Positions 35,201-46,592 of a DNA stretch of 64,000 nt are shown piece after piece. The translations under genes and the position numbers were made by a program. The stretch lies in contig QJPP01001434.1 in NCBI GenBank assembly GCA_003996215.1, positions 471,772 through 535,771 on the forward strand, read 5' to 3'. The DNA is from Jaltomata sinuosa. Taxonomy: Eukaryota; Streptophyta; Magnoliopsida; Solanales; Solanaceae. Each line of letters opens with the position of its first letter. Within the stretch, counting starts at the first letter, position 1. The notes under the pieces were generated by a model. It made no database searches, had not been told where the DNA came from, and saw nothing but the letters and a program-made list of their open reading frames with translations.

Positions 35201-35603
35201 CTAATGGAACCGTCAAATTTTGAATCTGACGCTCCGATCATCAAAAGTTGACCAAAGATAAACTTCTAACTCTAATTGGCCTGAAATCTCAAAAAGTGAG
35301 ATAGAATCATACCGAAAGTTTCTAGGCCCTGACTAAAGGTCCAACTATACCAAACTCTATATTTTGTAGCTAACAAAATTGTAGGAATTTTATTCCGAGC
35401 ATGATAGCTAAGAATGTTGACTAAAGTCAATGATTTCCTAAGTTAAAGCTCTAAAATAGGGAAACAACCATAAAGACCAAACGAACGGCCAGGGCACCGA
35501 ACCACCGGTCCCAGCAAGTCATAAATGACTTTGAGTTGCTACATGTAAGGTCTAACAATACAAAAAAAGCATAAACGCAGGAATGATCAGAAGGGTCATT
35601 ACA
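32210..35603 (-). repeat. TE3 5' LTR, 3394 bp
   Basis: It runs TGTCATACCCTAATTTC to GGGTCATTACA on the plus strand. It is related to but clearly different from the TE4 LTR. A TATA box CTATAAATAC (minus) lies at 34721-34730; upstream of it in element orientation, 34790-34940 has the words GCGCCATTGACGCTGAAGG, GCATCATTGGCGCTGAAGG and GCGCGATCGCGC. Short AT repeats occur at 32380-32395. The five bases after the LTR, CTAAT, are the predicted target copy in TE5. Confidence 0.85.
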
Positions 35604-36211
35604 CTAATTCACCCCCAAATTTCATATTAGCAATAAACAACCATTATAACAATCATATATTCACTAACAATCAATAAATCATGCTCTCCGTACAATAGTT
35701 TAGCATGATTCACAAGTTGGGGAATTCAAGCATGTAATTTTACCTTTCATGGATCTACAAAATTACTTGCTAAAAATAACAAATTAAACAAATAAAAATT
35801 AAAAACTAAAACTAAGAACTAATAACTAACGCTAAAAATACAAATTAACTAAAGAAAGCATAAGAATTCATACCTTGGAAGATGATTCTTGGAGAATAGG
35901 CTTGAAGGAAGGAAGACTTTAGCTAAAGTTGGAGAGAGAAATATTTGAAATACACTAGTGGACAAAACTAAGGAGAATCTAGTGATTTTATACTAAATAT
36001 TTTTTCCTTTTTTCTTTTTAATTTCCATTTTTATTTGTATTTTTTGTTTTCTAATTTTTTTTTCTTTTTCAAACCTTTGTTTTGAGTACTCATTTTCACT
36101 TTTCTTGCTTCACAGCCTCAGAAACCTGAAAAATAATGAACTCCAAACAATCGTTAGAATTTTTTTAAAGACGAATCTATGTAAAGAAAGACTAAATAAG
36201 TACAATAAATG
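35604..36211 (-). promoter_or_regulatory. TE5 post-pol non-coding cassette: TATA, leader, donor, purine tract
   Basis: In element orientation: a TATA box TAGTATAAAATC (35984-35995), then a CT-rich leader (CTTCCTTCCTTCAAGCC near 35900-35915), then a donor-like CCAAG/GTATGAATTC (junction 35874/35873), then AT-rich sequence to the polypurine tract at about 35610-35620. No ORF follows, unlike TE1 and TE8. A T/C-rich run on the plus strand at 36000-36070 contains no gene. Confidence 0.45.
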
Positions 36212-36227
36212 TTGAGTTGCCTCCCAA
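36212..36227 (-). ncRNA. Hairpin module copy M4 in TE5
   Basis: In element orientation TTGGG, loop AGGCAA, CTCAA; adding the next G-C pair gives a 6-bp stem with one G-U pair. It is preceded by CCACGATGTTAAACAAGG, matching the modules in TE8. Functional RNA status is inferred from covariation among copies. Confidence 0.55.
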
Positions 36228-36359
36228 CTAGCACCTTGTTTAACATCGTGGCTTGACATGAAATTTTTCAAGTTCCATTATATCCATGATGGGGATAAAC
36301 ATCACTACCCCATCTCACTTGAGCTTCCATTTTGTCCTTGGCTTCCTTCCTCTCTCATT

Positions 36360-36870
36360 AACTTCTAAACTCTATGTTCCAAGGAAGTACGTGTTCAGCC
36401 ACACTTTGCAATATTTGCATGGCTATAATTATAGAGTTCTCATCCCACCATCTACCAACTATCACATCTACTATAGATTGGTTGATCTTATCAAGAGTTT
36501 GGTAGAAAGTGTTCATCATCATTACCTTAGACAAGCCCAAACTCGGATGGTTGATAAGATGACTTAACCTTCCCGAAGCGTCAGAGAGTAACTCTTCCTC
36601 CTCTTATTCAAAATTCACAAACTTGTTCACTGCTTATGTCTTTTCGGCATATGGAATCAACTCATGGATTAATGTACACACTAACTTAGGCCATGTTCCT
36701 TCTAACTCTTGTGAAGTGTTCACATACCATTCCTTTGCTTCTCCCACAAGAGAGAGAGGAAACTAATATAACTTCATCTCATCATCAATGACCTTGTCAT
36801 ATTTTTTGCACACATCCAAGAAGTTCTTTATGTGAAAGATGGGTCTATCTCCCAACAATTTTGGAATAGA
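36360..36870 (-). pseudogene. TE5 gag fragment
   Basis: Translated with stops and one shift, the minus strand shows FHIKNFLDVCKKYDK, FPLSLVGEAKEWYVNTSQE and MNTFYQTLDKINQSIVDV, which match Athila-type gag (compare TE8: LHLKNFMGIYKAYNLP and FPFSLIGEATLWLAEL). Stops near 36780, 36625 and 36595. It lies downstream of the protease fragment in the same orientation, the reverse of normal order. Confidence 0.65.
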
Positions 36871-36952
36871 CCTCTATCCTTAATATATCTTTCAATCTTA
36901 TCTTTTATAGTCGCAATATCCTTCTATAACAGATTCAATCTTCGAGGACCCC

Positions 36953-37609
36953 TCAAAGTGTTTTTTGATTTGAATGAATTTCTTTTCTTGCCTTAGCTGA
37001 TCTTGGATGACCCAAATTGATGACTTTGAGCTCCTCATAATGTGTAGGAAAATGATTTGCCTTCAATCTATTAAATATGGCTACAATTTCCCCCACAGTT
37101 ATAAATATCATACCAGACTTCATCTTTATTATTGCATCAGTTGTAGCCAAGAAATATCTACCAAAAATGATGGGTACATCCTTGTTGGTTTTATAATCAA
37201 GAATAATAAAGTCCACAAGCTGAATAAATGGTCCCACCTTCACTAATACATCTTCAATGATTCTATCAGGATAGGTTAAGGAACAATCTGCCAATGGCAA
37301 GGTAACTGTAGTAGGCCTTTGTTCACCAAGTCCCAAAGTCTGAAAAACTAAAGTGGACATCAAATTTATGTTGACACCTAGATAACCAAGTGCCCTTTCC
37401 ACATCTCTGTTCCCAATACTTATAGGAATAGTGAAGCTGCCTAGATCTTTCAACTTTGGAGGGAGTTTGTTTCTGATTCTTAAACTACACTCTTCAATGA
37501 GTGCAACTGTTTCAAACTCTGTGAGGCGCCTCTTGTTTGCAACTACACTTATTAAGTGCTTTATGTATTTTTGTACCTCTTGAAATAACTCCACCAATGA
37601 AATATTCAC
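36953..37609 (-). pseudogene. TE5 protease region, catalytic Asp replaced
   Basis: An open frame of 218 codons. LTEFETVALIEECS, RNKLPPKLKDLGSFTIPISI and IIEDVLVKVGPFIQLVDFII are hallmarks of the Athila gag-protease junction and retropepsin. The active-site motif, normally ALADLGASINLM, reads ALGYLGVNINLM, so the catalytic Asp is Tyr. The frame has stayed open in spite of that, but the element around it is wrecked, so retained function is unlikely. Confidence 0.75.
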
Positions 37610-37640
37610 ATGTACCTGCTTTAATATGTCTAGAAATCTT

Positions 37641-38144
37641 GAACAAGCCTAGTATGCTTTCTATTTCTCAAACCTTTGCGAGAAATATGAATGTGTCAAT
37701 GAGAGGGTATTAAAGCAAAAGTCTAGGGATATATAGATTACGTATGGAGACAAGAAATCTAGGTTCTTCATTGCCCACATAAAAGCTAGGCAAGTAAGGA
37801 ACATAATGGTATCCATCTACACAGAATGGGGGACTAAGCTCGCTGATCCAAAACAGATACAACAAGAGTTTCTCTATTTTTTTCAAAATTTGTTGGGGCA
37901 AGAAGCATCAACAATGCCTTGTGTAGATATCTGCACAGCTGCAGATAGCCCATGTCTTGTGATTGAACAACAACAACAGCTCCTGCAACCAGTGACTAAT
38001 CAATATGTGGTGCAAGCAGTAAAGGACCTATCAGTGGACAAGAGCCCAAGTATTGAGGGCTATAATGCAAAAAAAATATTGACTTACTGGGAAATACTAG
38101 GGGAAGAGCCCAGTTTTTTTGACTCCTTCTATTCCATGAAATGA
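37641..38144 (+). pseudogene. LINE reverse transcriptase N-terminal fragment
   Basis: Plus-strand sequence with RFFIAHIKARQVRN, then MVSIYTEWGTKLADPKQIQQ, FLYFFQNLLGQEAS and VVQAVKDLSVDKSPSIEGYN. These match the region just before and into the RT of plant L1-type elements (FFHAxxKxRxxRN, DPxxIExEFxxFFxxLLG, DKAPGxDGF). One TAG lies near 37738; the frame is then open to 38144. The rest of RT is absent. The fragment starts where TE5 ends. Confidence 0.75.
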
Positions 38145-39127
38145 AACATATCTATTTCTTTTTCCCTTCAAAAGATAATACACACACATTCTCTCTCAAT
38201 TTACGTGGCATCCTTCGAATTTTTAAAGTCAAACAGTTTGGGTTTGATCATGAATTTTGGCATGAAATCTACAAGTTTGTTTGAAATAAAATTTATATAT
38301 TTGAAAACTATGTAAAAAGTACTATAAGTCTCAATAATTGACAATTCATAACATTTTAAAGATATATTAAAAAATTATGATCAAAGACATTAGTGAAGCA
38401 AGAAGTTTCATTAAGGGTGTTCAAGATTTAATATATACAAAATTAATTATCTAAAGAAAATATTATATAATATTTGAGTCAAAAATGAGTTCATCGGGTA
38501 CCATTTTCCCTCAATTATCTCAATTTCATCAGATTACTAATTATATTCTCTAGCTACTATCATCCCTTGTTTTGGCTAAGTATACCAGTTATAATGTTCT
38601 CCTCTTTTTCTTCCTATTTATCCCTTAGATATTGGAAAATTAGAGTAACTTATGCTTCTCCATTAGACCAACCATTAGTTATACATACTACCAATGATGA
38701 ATTCTCGACAGTACTATTCCTTCTTAGAATAAAGATTAATTAGAAAAATAGATGAGTTATATAACTTACTTGCAGAAGCTTGAGGAAAGGAAAATAGTCT
38801 CTAATAGTTTCTTGTTTCTCTTCCTCTATTTCTCTCTTCTATGTCTCTTCCTTCTCCTATGCTTCTCTTTCTTCTTCTCTTATTATACTTTTTTCTTATT
38901 GCATCGATGCTGGACAACTTATAGCTGAAACCAGCGATGCTATTTTTATTCATAGAACACCGCCCCTTTTTTCTCTTTTAATTTCACCACCTCTCTCTCT
39001 CTCTCTTTTAATTTTATTGGTTAATTATTAAGGAGGTGGGATAACTTAGGGCTTAAGTAGATTAAGGGTTGGGTTAGTTATTTTTATTTAGTTACTTATT
39101 TCAAGTGGGTCAAGCCTAATTTTTTAA
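38145..39127. other. AT-rich DNA, no gene recognised
   Basis: No ORF or known family is recognised. It contains CT-rich runs (38800-38890, and (CT)n at 38991-39006) and AT-rich sequence such as TTAATATATACAAAATTAATT near 38430. With the LINE pieces it is probably the oldest DNA in the window. Confidence 0.5.
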
Positions 39128-39516
39128 GTTATTACAACAAGCCTTTTAAGCAAAAGGTGTTGAAAACCTTCTTGCTAAAGAATAAGGTGGATGTTATAGG
39201 ATGTTGAGAAACAAAAATAAAATTCCATAATGCAGAAAAGATAAAAAGAGTGTTTGGTAATGAATGGAAAAATTTTGCTGACTATCCCACTACTATGAAT
39301 GGTAGGATTTGGCTCTTACGAAAGGAGGATAAGGTGGTTATCACAATATTGGAAATTGCAGCATAACTAGTGCATTTTATGTCCAGGATTGGGACTCAAA
39401 TTTTACTTGTGTGATGACATTTATATATGATTTCATTACTATTATAAAGAGAATGGATTATGGGATCACCTGAGAGTATGGGCTATGAATTGTACTGAGC
39501 CTTGGATCATGTTGGG
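39128..39516 (+). pseudogene. LINE endonuclease fragment, cut by TE6
   Basis: The translation gives NKPFKQKVLKTFLLKNKVDV, then IGC, a stop and ETKIK (the family has LLETK with catalytic Glu), NEWKNFADYPTTMNGRIWLL and, near the end, PWIMLG-like sequence normally followed by GDFN. These match the APE-type endonuclease of plant L1 elements. Several stops are present. TE6 begins at 39517, directly after TTGGG. In a LINE the endonuclease lies before RT, so this and the 37641 fragment are from different copies or were rearranged. Confidence 0.65.
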
Positions 39517-40051
39517 TGTCACATCTCAAAATCGGGCGGTGGTGGCGCCTACTAAAACTCCCCAGTAGGCAAGCCAACCCGAGAATACGATAATAAAACT
39601 AAGTACTTAAATAAAGGAAGCGAAAGAGAAAATATACAAGATAGTGGCCAACAATATAGATGCATACCCACAGTACTAAATATACAAAAGTGGCCCCAAA
39701 GTGACCGGTAGAGATGAACCTAGTTGCAACAATCAACTCCGGACCTGGTGTCAGTGGTACAAGAGCGCCTAAAGTACAGAAATAAGCTATACAATATACA
39801 CTGTCTATCCAAAGTACAAAATATAGATAGAAATAGCAGAAGAAAAGCAGTAAAGGTCTTCGAACTCCTGGGAGCTCACCACAATCCAAACAGCAGCTGG
39901 CCACGAATGGTCACTGAGGGTGGCTCATACTAAGTGTTGCATCAGAAAAATATGCCGGGTGTAGTATGAGTACCAAAGCATTAGGTACCCAGTAGGAATC
40001 ATGGACCGACCTAGCTCAGAAAGATAATATATCTATCTATCTATCTATCTA

Positions 40052-40093
<42 letters not shown>

Positions 40094-42296
40094 ATATAGG
40101 AAAGTAAGCTAGGTACATGGATCCACCTAAATCTAGTTATCAACAAAAAAGAGTTGTAATCTAACAGATGGTGAAGCTAATAATAATAAGGAAAAATCAG
40201 GCATTTAAAGTAAAATCAATCAACATACAATGCGGTGCAACATGAGATAATGCGGTGTAGTATGCAGCCGATGCAACATAAGTCTGAAATCCCAACATCG
40301 AACGAACAATAAGTAAATATAAGTTCAAAATCCTAGCATCAGACATGCAATAAGTAAATATGAGTCTGGGATCTCAACATCAAATATGCAATAAGTAAAA
40401 ATGAGTCCGAAATCCTAGCATAGGACATGCAATGAGTAAAATATCATCCATGGAACTTAAATCAGTAAAAAGGGAGGTATTTTAGCTTTTAAATCTGAAA
40501 TCAGTAGAAAGGTAGTACAAATTCTTTTTGAAGTTTGAGATGCGTAGTAACCATGAAAAACCTCTTTTTAACTCGGAACCAACTATTCTTTCTTAGAACA
40601 CCTAGTTATCTTCCAAGTTCATGATCACAGGAATAAATATATGCAATACAACACCCAAGTAAATATAGGAATATATTTATCAAAGATAGGGCAAGGGTGC
40701 CCTCCAAACAAGGTACTTACCTGGAACTCCATCCAGTCCAAGTTATGGACTCGGGCCCATAGTTATGCAATAATGATAAATAAAGACAAAAAAATAGAAC
40801 TATAACACAAAAGTAAACCAAGGCACCTACTATACCTCTAAAACCTCCATAAAATACTCTAAGGATTCTAGGCTAGCCACAGCGAGGCTACAAGCTCCTA
40901 AACTAAGGATAAGCATGATAGTACTATTCTACGATCCCAAAAATGGCAAAAATAAGTAAAAGATAGGATTTAAGCCTAATTCTAACCTAAAACCTATTCT
41001 AACGTTCATGCATCTTATAAAATATAAAATCTAACTGAACCAGGTCTGAGAGAAATAAACTATAACCTACATCGGGGACAAACTGCATGCATGAACGGTC
41101 AATCATGTGCCTTCCCCTTTCGGATAGCCTTGGAACGCTGCCATGCTATTATAAACATTATCTACACATCAAGACATGAAAATTAACACCCATATTGCTA
41201 TACAAAATTTCAGGCCGAAAATCGGGTTAGAAAATGACCTCGGGGCCTGTGCAATAAAACAGAAAATTAAAATTACAAATACATTTGCAGCAGGTTCTTA
41301 AACCTATGACAAAAATTTGAGCGCAAACAAAACTCATTTTGAGGCTCAAAATAGCCCCAAAAGTTCTCTTGATCAATGAATCAAAGCAAGAAATTTGAAG
41401 GTAATTTAGAGGTGAAAAACATGGATTACCAACGGAAAAATGAGCGGGGTTAACGATGAACTTATCGAGAATAATTGGGTTGAACACTTTCTCCAAACCA
41501 ACTCCCAAGATCTATATTAATGGAGGAAATTCGGTGTTTTGAAGGAGAAAACAAAGTTAAAACAATATATAGGTGCCAGGGGTCCTCTTTCATATAGGCA
41601 AGGACCCCAATGCTTATGCGAGCTTGCGTAGGCGGTCCCTTATCGCGTACGTAGAGAGGGATTTGGGCTGGTCACCTGGACCTTTCTTTGCAAACATGGT
41701 AGGTGTGTTGCATACACAAACTCGTGTAGGCGGCCACCTCTCCGAGTAAGTGAAGGGTTAAGTGATCCTGCAACAGCAATAACAAAACCAACAAATTTCA
41801 CAACTCAAAAAGTCACCAGATTGATCTTCGGGATTCATCTGGGATCCCGCGTATACAAAGGAACTATGCTACTCATCAAAAAATTACATTCCAGACTCAA
41901 TGGAATCAATGAAATTACCAACAAAAATTGTCTCGATGAAAAATCAGCCCCACACCCAAAAACCAGCTTTTAGCCAAAAGTGACTTGAAAGCCCAAAATG
42001 AGTCTGGAAGCCTTGGGACCAGAACAAATGATCCCTCTAGCCCAGAGTCAACATTTCAGAGCTAACAACACTAACGCAATTTCCATTTGAGGCCATCTTC
42101 TCAAAATGTTGACCAAAGTCAACTCTTCAAGCTTTAAGAATTTAAAAATATAAAAAAGGGCTTAAAACACAAGTGAACTACTCGAGAATCAAACTGTTAG
42201 TCCCGACAAGTCATAAATAACTGGTAGCTGCTGTAGGAAAGCTCAAAACATAGGAAAAGCATGAAAACTAAGAAAATAATCTAGAGAGTCATTACA
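39517..42296 (-). repeat. TE6 3' LTR, 2780 bp
   Basis: It runs TGTCACATCTCAAAATCGGG to GTCATTACA on the plus strand. A TATA-like CTATATATTG (minus) lies at 41563-41572; upstream of it in element orientation 41585-41770 carries GCGTAGGCGGTCCC, GTGTAGGCGGCCACC, ATCGCGTACG and ATGCGAGCTTGCG. The stretch 40240-40440 holds four degenerate units of about 55 bp around ATGCAATAAGTAAATATGAG. Confidence 0.8.
40029..40091. repeat. Microsatellite (ATCT)n then (AT)n
   Basis: About six ATCT units pass directly into about nineteen AT units inside the TE6 LTR. It probably arose by slippage in an AT-rich tract. Confidence 0.95.
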
Positions 42297-42357
42297 ACAT
42301 CCACTACTAAAAGAACTTTCATCCTTAAAAGTTAAAGAAAGGAAGATAGACGAAGGC

Positions 42358-43366
42358 TCAAAATATGAGGATAGCAGGACCGCATATCAGTCTCGGTCTC
42401 CTAAGTAGCCTTCTCGATAGAACGCTGCCACCACTAAACCTTACTGAAAGAATTTCCTTGGACCTCAGCTTTCTAACCTGCCTATCAAAAATAGAAATTG
42501 GCTCCTCCTCAAAGGCTAGTGACTCATCCAGCTGGACCAAATCCCACTGGAGCATATGAGACTCATTCGGAACATACCGCCTCAACATAGAAATATGGAA
42601 AATGGGGTGAACAACTTAATGATCAGGAGGCAAGGCTAACTCATATGCTACCTCCGCAATGCGACACAGGATCTCAAATAGCCCAATGAATCTTGGATGG
42701 AGCTTATCCTTCCTCCCGAACCTCATTACGCTCTTCATGGGTGATAGCCCATGAACACTCGGTCACCACTATAAACTCTAAGTCTCAAACCCTATGATCA
42801 GCATAGCTCTTCTACCTACTCTGGGCAGTACAAAGTCTCTCCTGAATACCCCAAACTCTATCTATAGAATCACAAAGCAAGTCAGTACCCCAAGGTCTAA
42901 CCTCGAAGACATCAAATCAACCCACCAGACATCTGCATCGCCTATCATAAAATGCCTCAAATGGTGCCATCTGAATGATGAAGTGGTAGCTATTATAATG
43001 CAAACTCTGCCATAGCTAAGAATTGGTCCCACTGACCTCTGAAATCAATAACACAAGCTCGCAACATATTCTCAAAAACCTGAATAGTACGCTTTGACTG
43101 ACCATCAGTCTGTGGGTGAAAAGTAGTGTTAAGCCCAACTTTGGTACCTAACTCCCTCTGAATAGACCTCAAGAAACACAAAGTAAACTGAGTACCACGG
43201 TCGGAAATGATAGAAACATGCACCCATGCAAATGGACAGTCTCACGGATGTGGATCTAAACCAAACTCTATGAAATGTAAGAAGTTTGAACTAGTAGAAA
43301 ATGATGATACCTTGTCAACCTATCCATAATCACCCATATAGCATCAAACCTCCAAAAAGTACGTGG
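42358..43366 (-). pseudogene. TE6 integrase, 3' part, broken
   Basis: The core part 42993-43223 has SIISDRGTQFTLCF (second Asp kept) and TDGQSKRTIQVFENML, where the catalytic Glu is Lys. The C-terminal part has MLRRYVPNESHMLQWDLVQL and VRKLRSKEILSV, then a frameshift. In the proper frame the chromodomain-like tail has TAG (42401-42403) where Trp is expected. Several stops and indels lie between. Confidence 0.75.
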
Positions 43367-45650
43367 TGTAACACCCCAAAAATTCTAAGCCAAAATATGA
43401 ACCGTTCTTCATATATTGTTAGATCTGAACTAGATAAATTTTCTATGTATCTAAATATTAAGACATATTCTTAAGTTTTGGAGGTGTATTAGATATGAAT
43501 TAGGGTCATAAAGAACCTCTAGCTCAAAGTTGAGTTGAAAGCTTCCTTACCGATTGAGTTTTAGTGTAAGATTTTTCAAGGGTCAAATTAAATGATCATA
43601 ACTCATAGAATATGAAGAGTTAGGTGACCTAGTACCCACCAAATTAAATATCTTTGAGTTTTTTTCTAGTGCCACTGACCACATATTAATACGAGTCTGG
43701 AGTAAAAAGCTATCAGCATTTTCCTAAAATGTGTTTGTCTGTCAAAATGAAAGACAGTATCCATGAGAGCCATCTACGGCTCGTGGATCAAACCATGACC
43801 CGTGGTTTAAGTCCATGAAATTAAACCAGTAGATCAGATTTTGGCCTGAGATTCACAAGGTTGATCCACATGTCATGGATCAAACCACGAACCATGGTTT
43901 CCCCTTGTGGAAATCAGTCCAGAGGCCTGAAAAGTGGTCTGAGAACCATGACCTCTATCCACGGATCGTGGTTTATTCCACGGACCGTGATTCATGTTCA
44001 TGGACCCCTATGACAAAAATTTTAGCAGTCTTTCAGACTCTTTTCCTGGGGGTATTTTTGTAATTTCCTATTCTGTTAACTCATAAGTTAAGTCATTTTG
44101 GGCAAATTAGAAGGGATTTTATTCTCACTTAGCCTAAGTTCTCTTCCATTCTCTCAATCAAGTTCCAAGAGAAGAAAAGAAGTCCAATTCTCCCAATCTT
44201 CAAGTTAGGGCTCCATCTTCAAGTCTCCATCCCCAAGCTCTTGGTTAAGAAAGTCTCAAGATCAGGTATGTGGGTATTCAATAAAGGATTCCTTTCACCC
44301 TTATGCCTAAAACCCTAATTCTTAAATTGATTTTTATAAATTCTCATGTTAGGGTTCTTACCCAAATTTTCATGGGTTTCTATAAATTATTTTCTCATGA
44401 TTATTCTATGAATACTAATTCCAATTGCATGATTTGCATGGGTTTTTATAAGTGATTTCCTATCTCATGATTTGAATGCTATTTCTAACTCAATTTTACA
44501 TGCATGGCTTGATTTAAGAAAATTTACATGTTTGGCTATTACGATCTCATGAATTTCAAGAAATTACATGCCTAGTTCTTATTTTATCTATAAAATTGTA
44601 TAAGATTATGAAATTGAACTAGTTCCATGCAAACCATTATGATATGATCCATTATGAATGATATGACATTCATACATGCCATCAATTCCCATGAACTATT
44701 TTTTCAAAAGCAAGGCTTGTGAGTAGTATGACATCCGGGTTTGCCATCATGACCACGAATAAGCTTTGACATCTAGATATGTCACATGTATGTGAGCACT
44801 ATGATATATATTTTGAGAGTAGTATTTAGCACCGAGCGATGAGGGTTCTAGATCACCTAAGTCCAAAACTATGTTGCCACCGTAGGTTGCCCTCTGTGGC
44901 TTTATCACAGGATCCTTATGAACATGGTTCTAATCTTGGTCGGTTAGGACAACTTTTTTGGGTGTAGGTATATAACACTGGACTCCATGGTGCTCAACAT
45001 AGTTTACTGTCGGTTAAGAGAAACTCCCGCAAGAATGATTTTAAGCTACTAAGTTATATGATATTTAGTTTTCAATATTTACACACTGCTTTATGACTTA
45101 TGCTTAAACTATGATTTTTTACTTATGATTTCACTTGAAGTCATTATACTTCTCCTACTAATGCATGATTTCAATTTTAAGTATGTTTTTAAACATGTTT
45201 TTATCATGATTTTTGCATAAGCTCTTTGTGTTGCATCCTATTATGAGGTAGCTTCTGTAGCCCATTCCCAAACTCTTTGACTAGTATCAGCAGCAGATCC
45301 AGCTAGCTTTGTCAGTCCTCCTCATTTGAGGACTTGGAGTTTAACTTCATTTCAGTATTTTAGTTTGTTTATTCAATTTTTAGTATTTAGGGTTAGCTGG
45401 GGACCCTTCCCAGCAGCTCATCAGTAGTAGAGGCTTTCAGACATAGAGTCAGATATTCAGCTGTATTCAGATTGTCATTCTTAAGCTTTTATTTATACAA
45501 TCGATTAAGTTGCTCATTACTTTAGTTAAAGATTCCGCTCAGTATTTATGTTGTTTAAGTTTACGTCATGCTAAGGCCAAGGGTTAGCTTGGGATCACTT
45601 ATGGTCTCACATCCCGTGTTACATCCAGGGGGTAGCCTCGGGGCATGATA
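43367..45650 (+). repeat. TE7 5' LTR, 2284 bp
   Basis: It runs TGTAACACCCC to CCTCGGGGCATGATA, where TE2 ends GGGGCGTGACA. Words CGGCTCGTGGATC, GACCCGTGG, ACGGATCGTGG and ACGGACCGTG fill 43745-44010, the same position and words as in the TE2 LTR. No clear TATA box is left. Confidence 0.82.
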
Positions 45651-46592
45651 AACTTGGTATCAGAGTATCAGGTTCAAGAATCCTAGGGTGTCGAAAAGCC
45701 ACATTAAATAGAGTCTTTTTCATAAGGGTGAAGCACGCCACACTTATGAGGGAGAGGCTACGAGATGTTTGTTGGGAAAATCACTTTTTTTCATGTTCTT
45801 TATTGTGTGATAGAGTTTAACTCTATTTAACCTCCAAATTTATGTGTTGTTCCCAGTTTTGTTGTCTATACCTCATGTATAAGGTGCCAGAAGTAGTAAA
45901 TCTCAGATTATCTATTGGCGAGGTGCTCTCAGATTCTCTTCCAGAACCTTGTTACTAATTGTTTCATAAGAGGAGAAAGTGTGTACCTAGATCCTTGGGT
46001 AGTACCTAGATCCTTGGGTAGTGTTGCCACCCGAAAGATGTTGTGTTGTAAGTCATTAGTAGTAGAATGAACCTAGATCCAGAAATATTAAGTCAGAAGT
46101 ATAGTAGCCTAGACAAGAGAATAATAGGTTATTGGAGCATGTATTTAGAGTTGTGTTTTATTAGATGGGTAATGGGATGATACATCCCCTGGTGTGGACT
46201 AAAAAGTTGTAAGTTGTTGTGGTAGTATAGACCAGGTATAGGATGTGAACGAAATGATGATAGTATGATAGTGAGAATGATAGTTTTGTGGTATTTTTCT
46301 TGTAGGCTTGGTATAGTGTATGCAAGAATTTAAGTGATAAGTTACAGAAAGTGTGAATGCATAGGAATGATATATATATGTGGGCCAAAGAAGGATAGAC
46401 GATTTTGAGCCTCTTGGTATAGGCTTTAACGCATTTGGTTCGATTGGAATTACGAATTGAGAGATTTGGGAGTTAGAACCACGTAAGGTTGACATATCAT
46501 TGTGAGGGATAGGTTGGCATTTATGAGTGTGGTATGTAGAACCCCTATATGACATAAAAAGATTGAGGCCTAGACTTTTAGGCGAGGAAGAG
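45651..46592 (+). other. TE7 primer site and leader, with 19-bp tandem repeat
   Basis: TGGTATCAGAG at 45656-45666 is the Met tRNA primer site. To about 45850 the sequence matches the TE2 leader. From there to 46592 I recognise nothing; it contains TACCTAGATCCTTGGGTAG twice in tandem (45984-46021) and no credible ORF. Confidence 0.65.

Larger units (their letters stand above)
15289..35603 (-). mobile_element. TE3: Tekay/Del-like chromovirus split by TE4
   Basis: Minus-strand element in two pieces, 15289-20338 (pol, gag, leader) and 32195-35603 (rest of primer site and 5' LTR). The break lies inside the primer-binding site and is filled by TE4, flanked by GTTCT on both sides. The 3' LTR and roughly the last 90 internal bases are absent because TE1 inserted there; they should be left of the window. 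All domains are more decayed than in TE4, in line with TE3 being the older host. Confidence 0.85.
35604..37640 (-). mobile_element. TE5: Athila-like remnant, minus strand
   Basis: In element orientation it contains a protease fragment, then a gag fragment, an IN-tail-like end, the conserved hairpin module, a promoter-like leader with a splice donor, and a purine tract TTTGGGGGTGAATTAG running into TE3. RT, RNase H and most of IN are missing and gag lies after protease, so it is rearranged. TE3 inserted at or a few bases inside the start of its 3' LTR. Confidence 0.65.
39517..43366 (-). mobile_element. TE6: Tekay/Del-like chromovirus, 3' part
   Basis: Minus-strand 3' LTR (39517-42296) followed by the 3' end of pol (integrase). 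It is cut at 43366 by TE7. The 5' part should lie right of the window beyond TE7. The left flank TTGGG (39512-39516) is the predicted target sequence. Confidence 0.8.
43367..46592 (+). mobile_element. TE7: TE2-family Tekay element, 5' LTR and leader
   Basis: Plus-strand 5' LTR, Met tRNA primer site and leader; TE8 begins at 46593 before gag is reached. The LTR ends and leader match TE2 (GAAGC-CGCCACA-TATGAG segment) but with much divergence. It inserted into the TE6 integrase; CGTGG (43362-43366) is the predicted target sequence. Confidence 0.8.

Noticed and set aside
40029..40091. A possible centromeric or telomeric satellite.
   Set aside because: It is a 63-bp ATCT/AT microsatellite with no longer repeat unit.
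43875..44063. A small ORF in the TE7 LTR with a His/Trp-rich product.
   Set aside because: It results from the repeated CCACG/CGTGG words read as codons; no conservation in the TE2 LTR frame.
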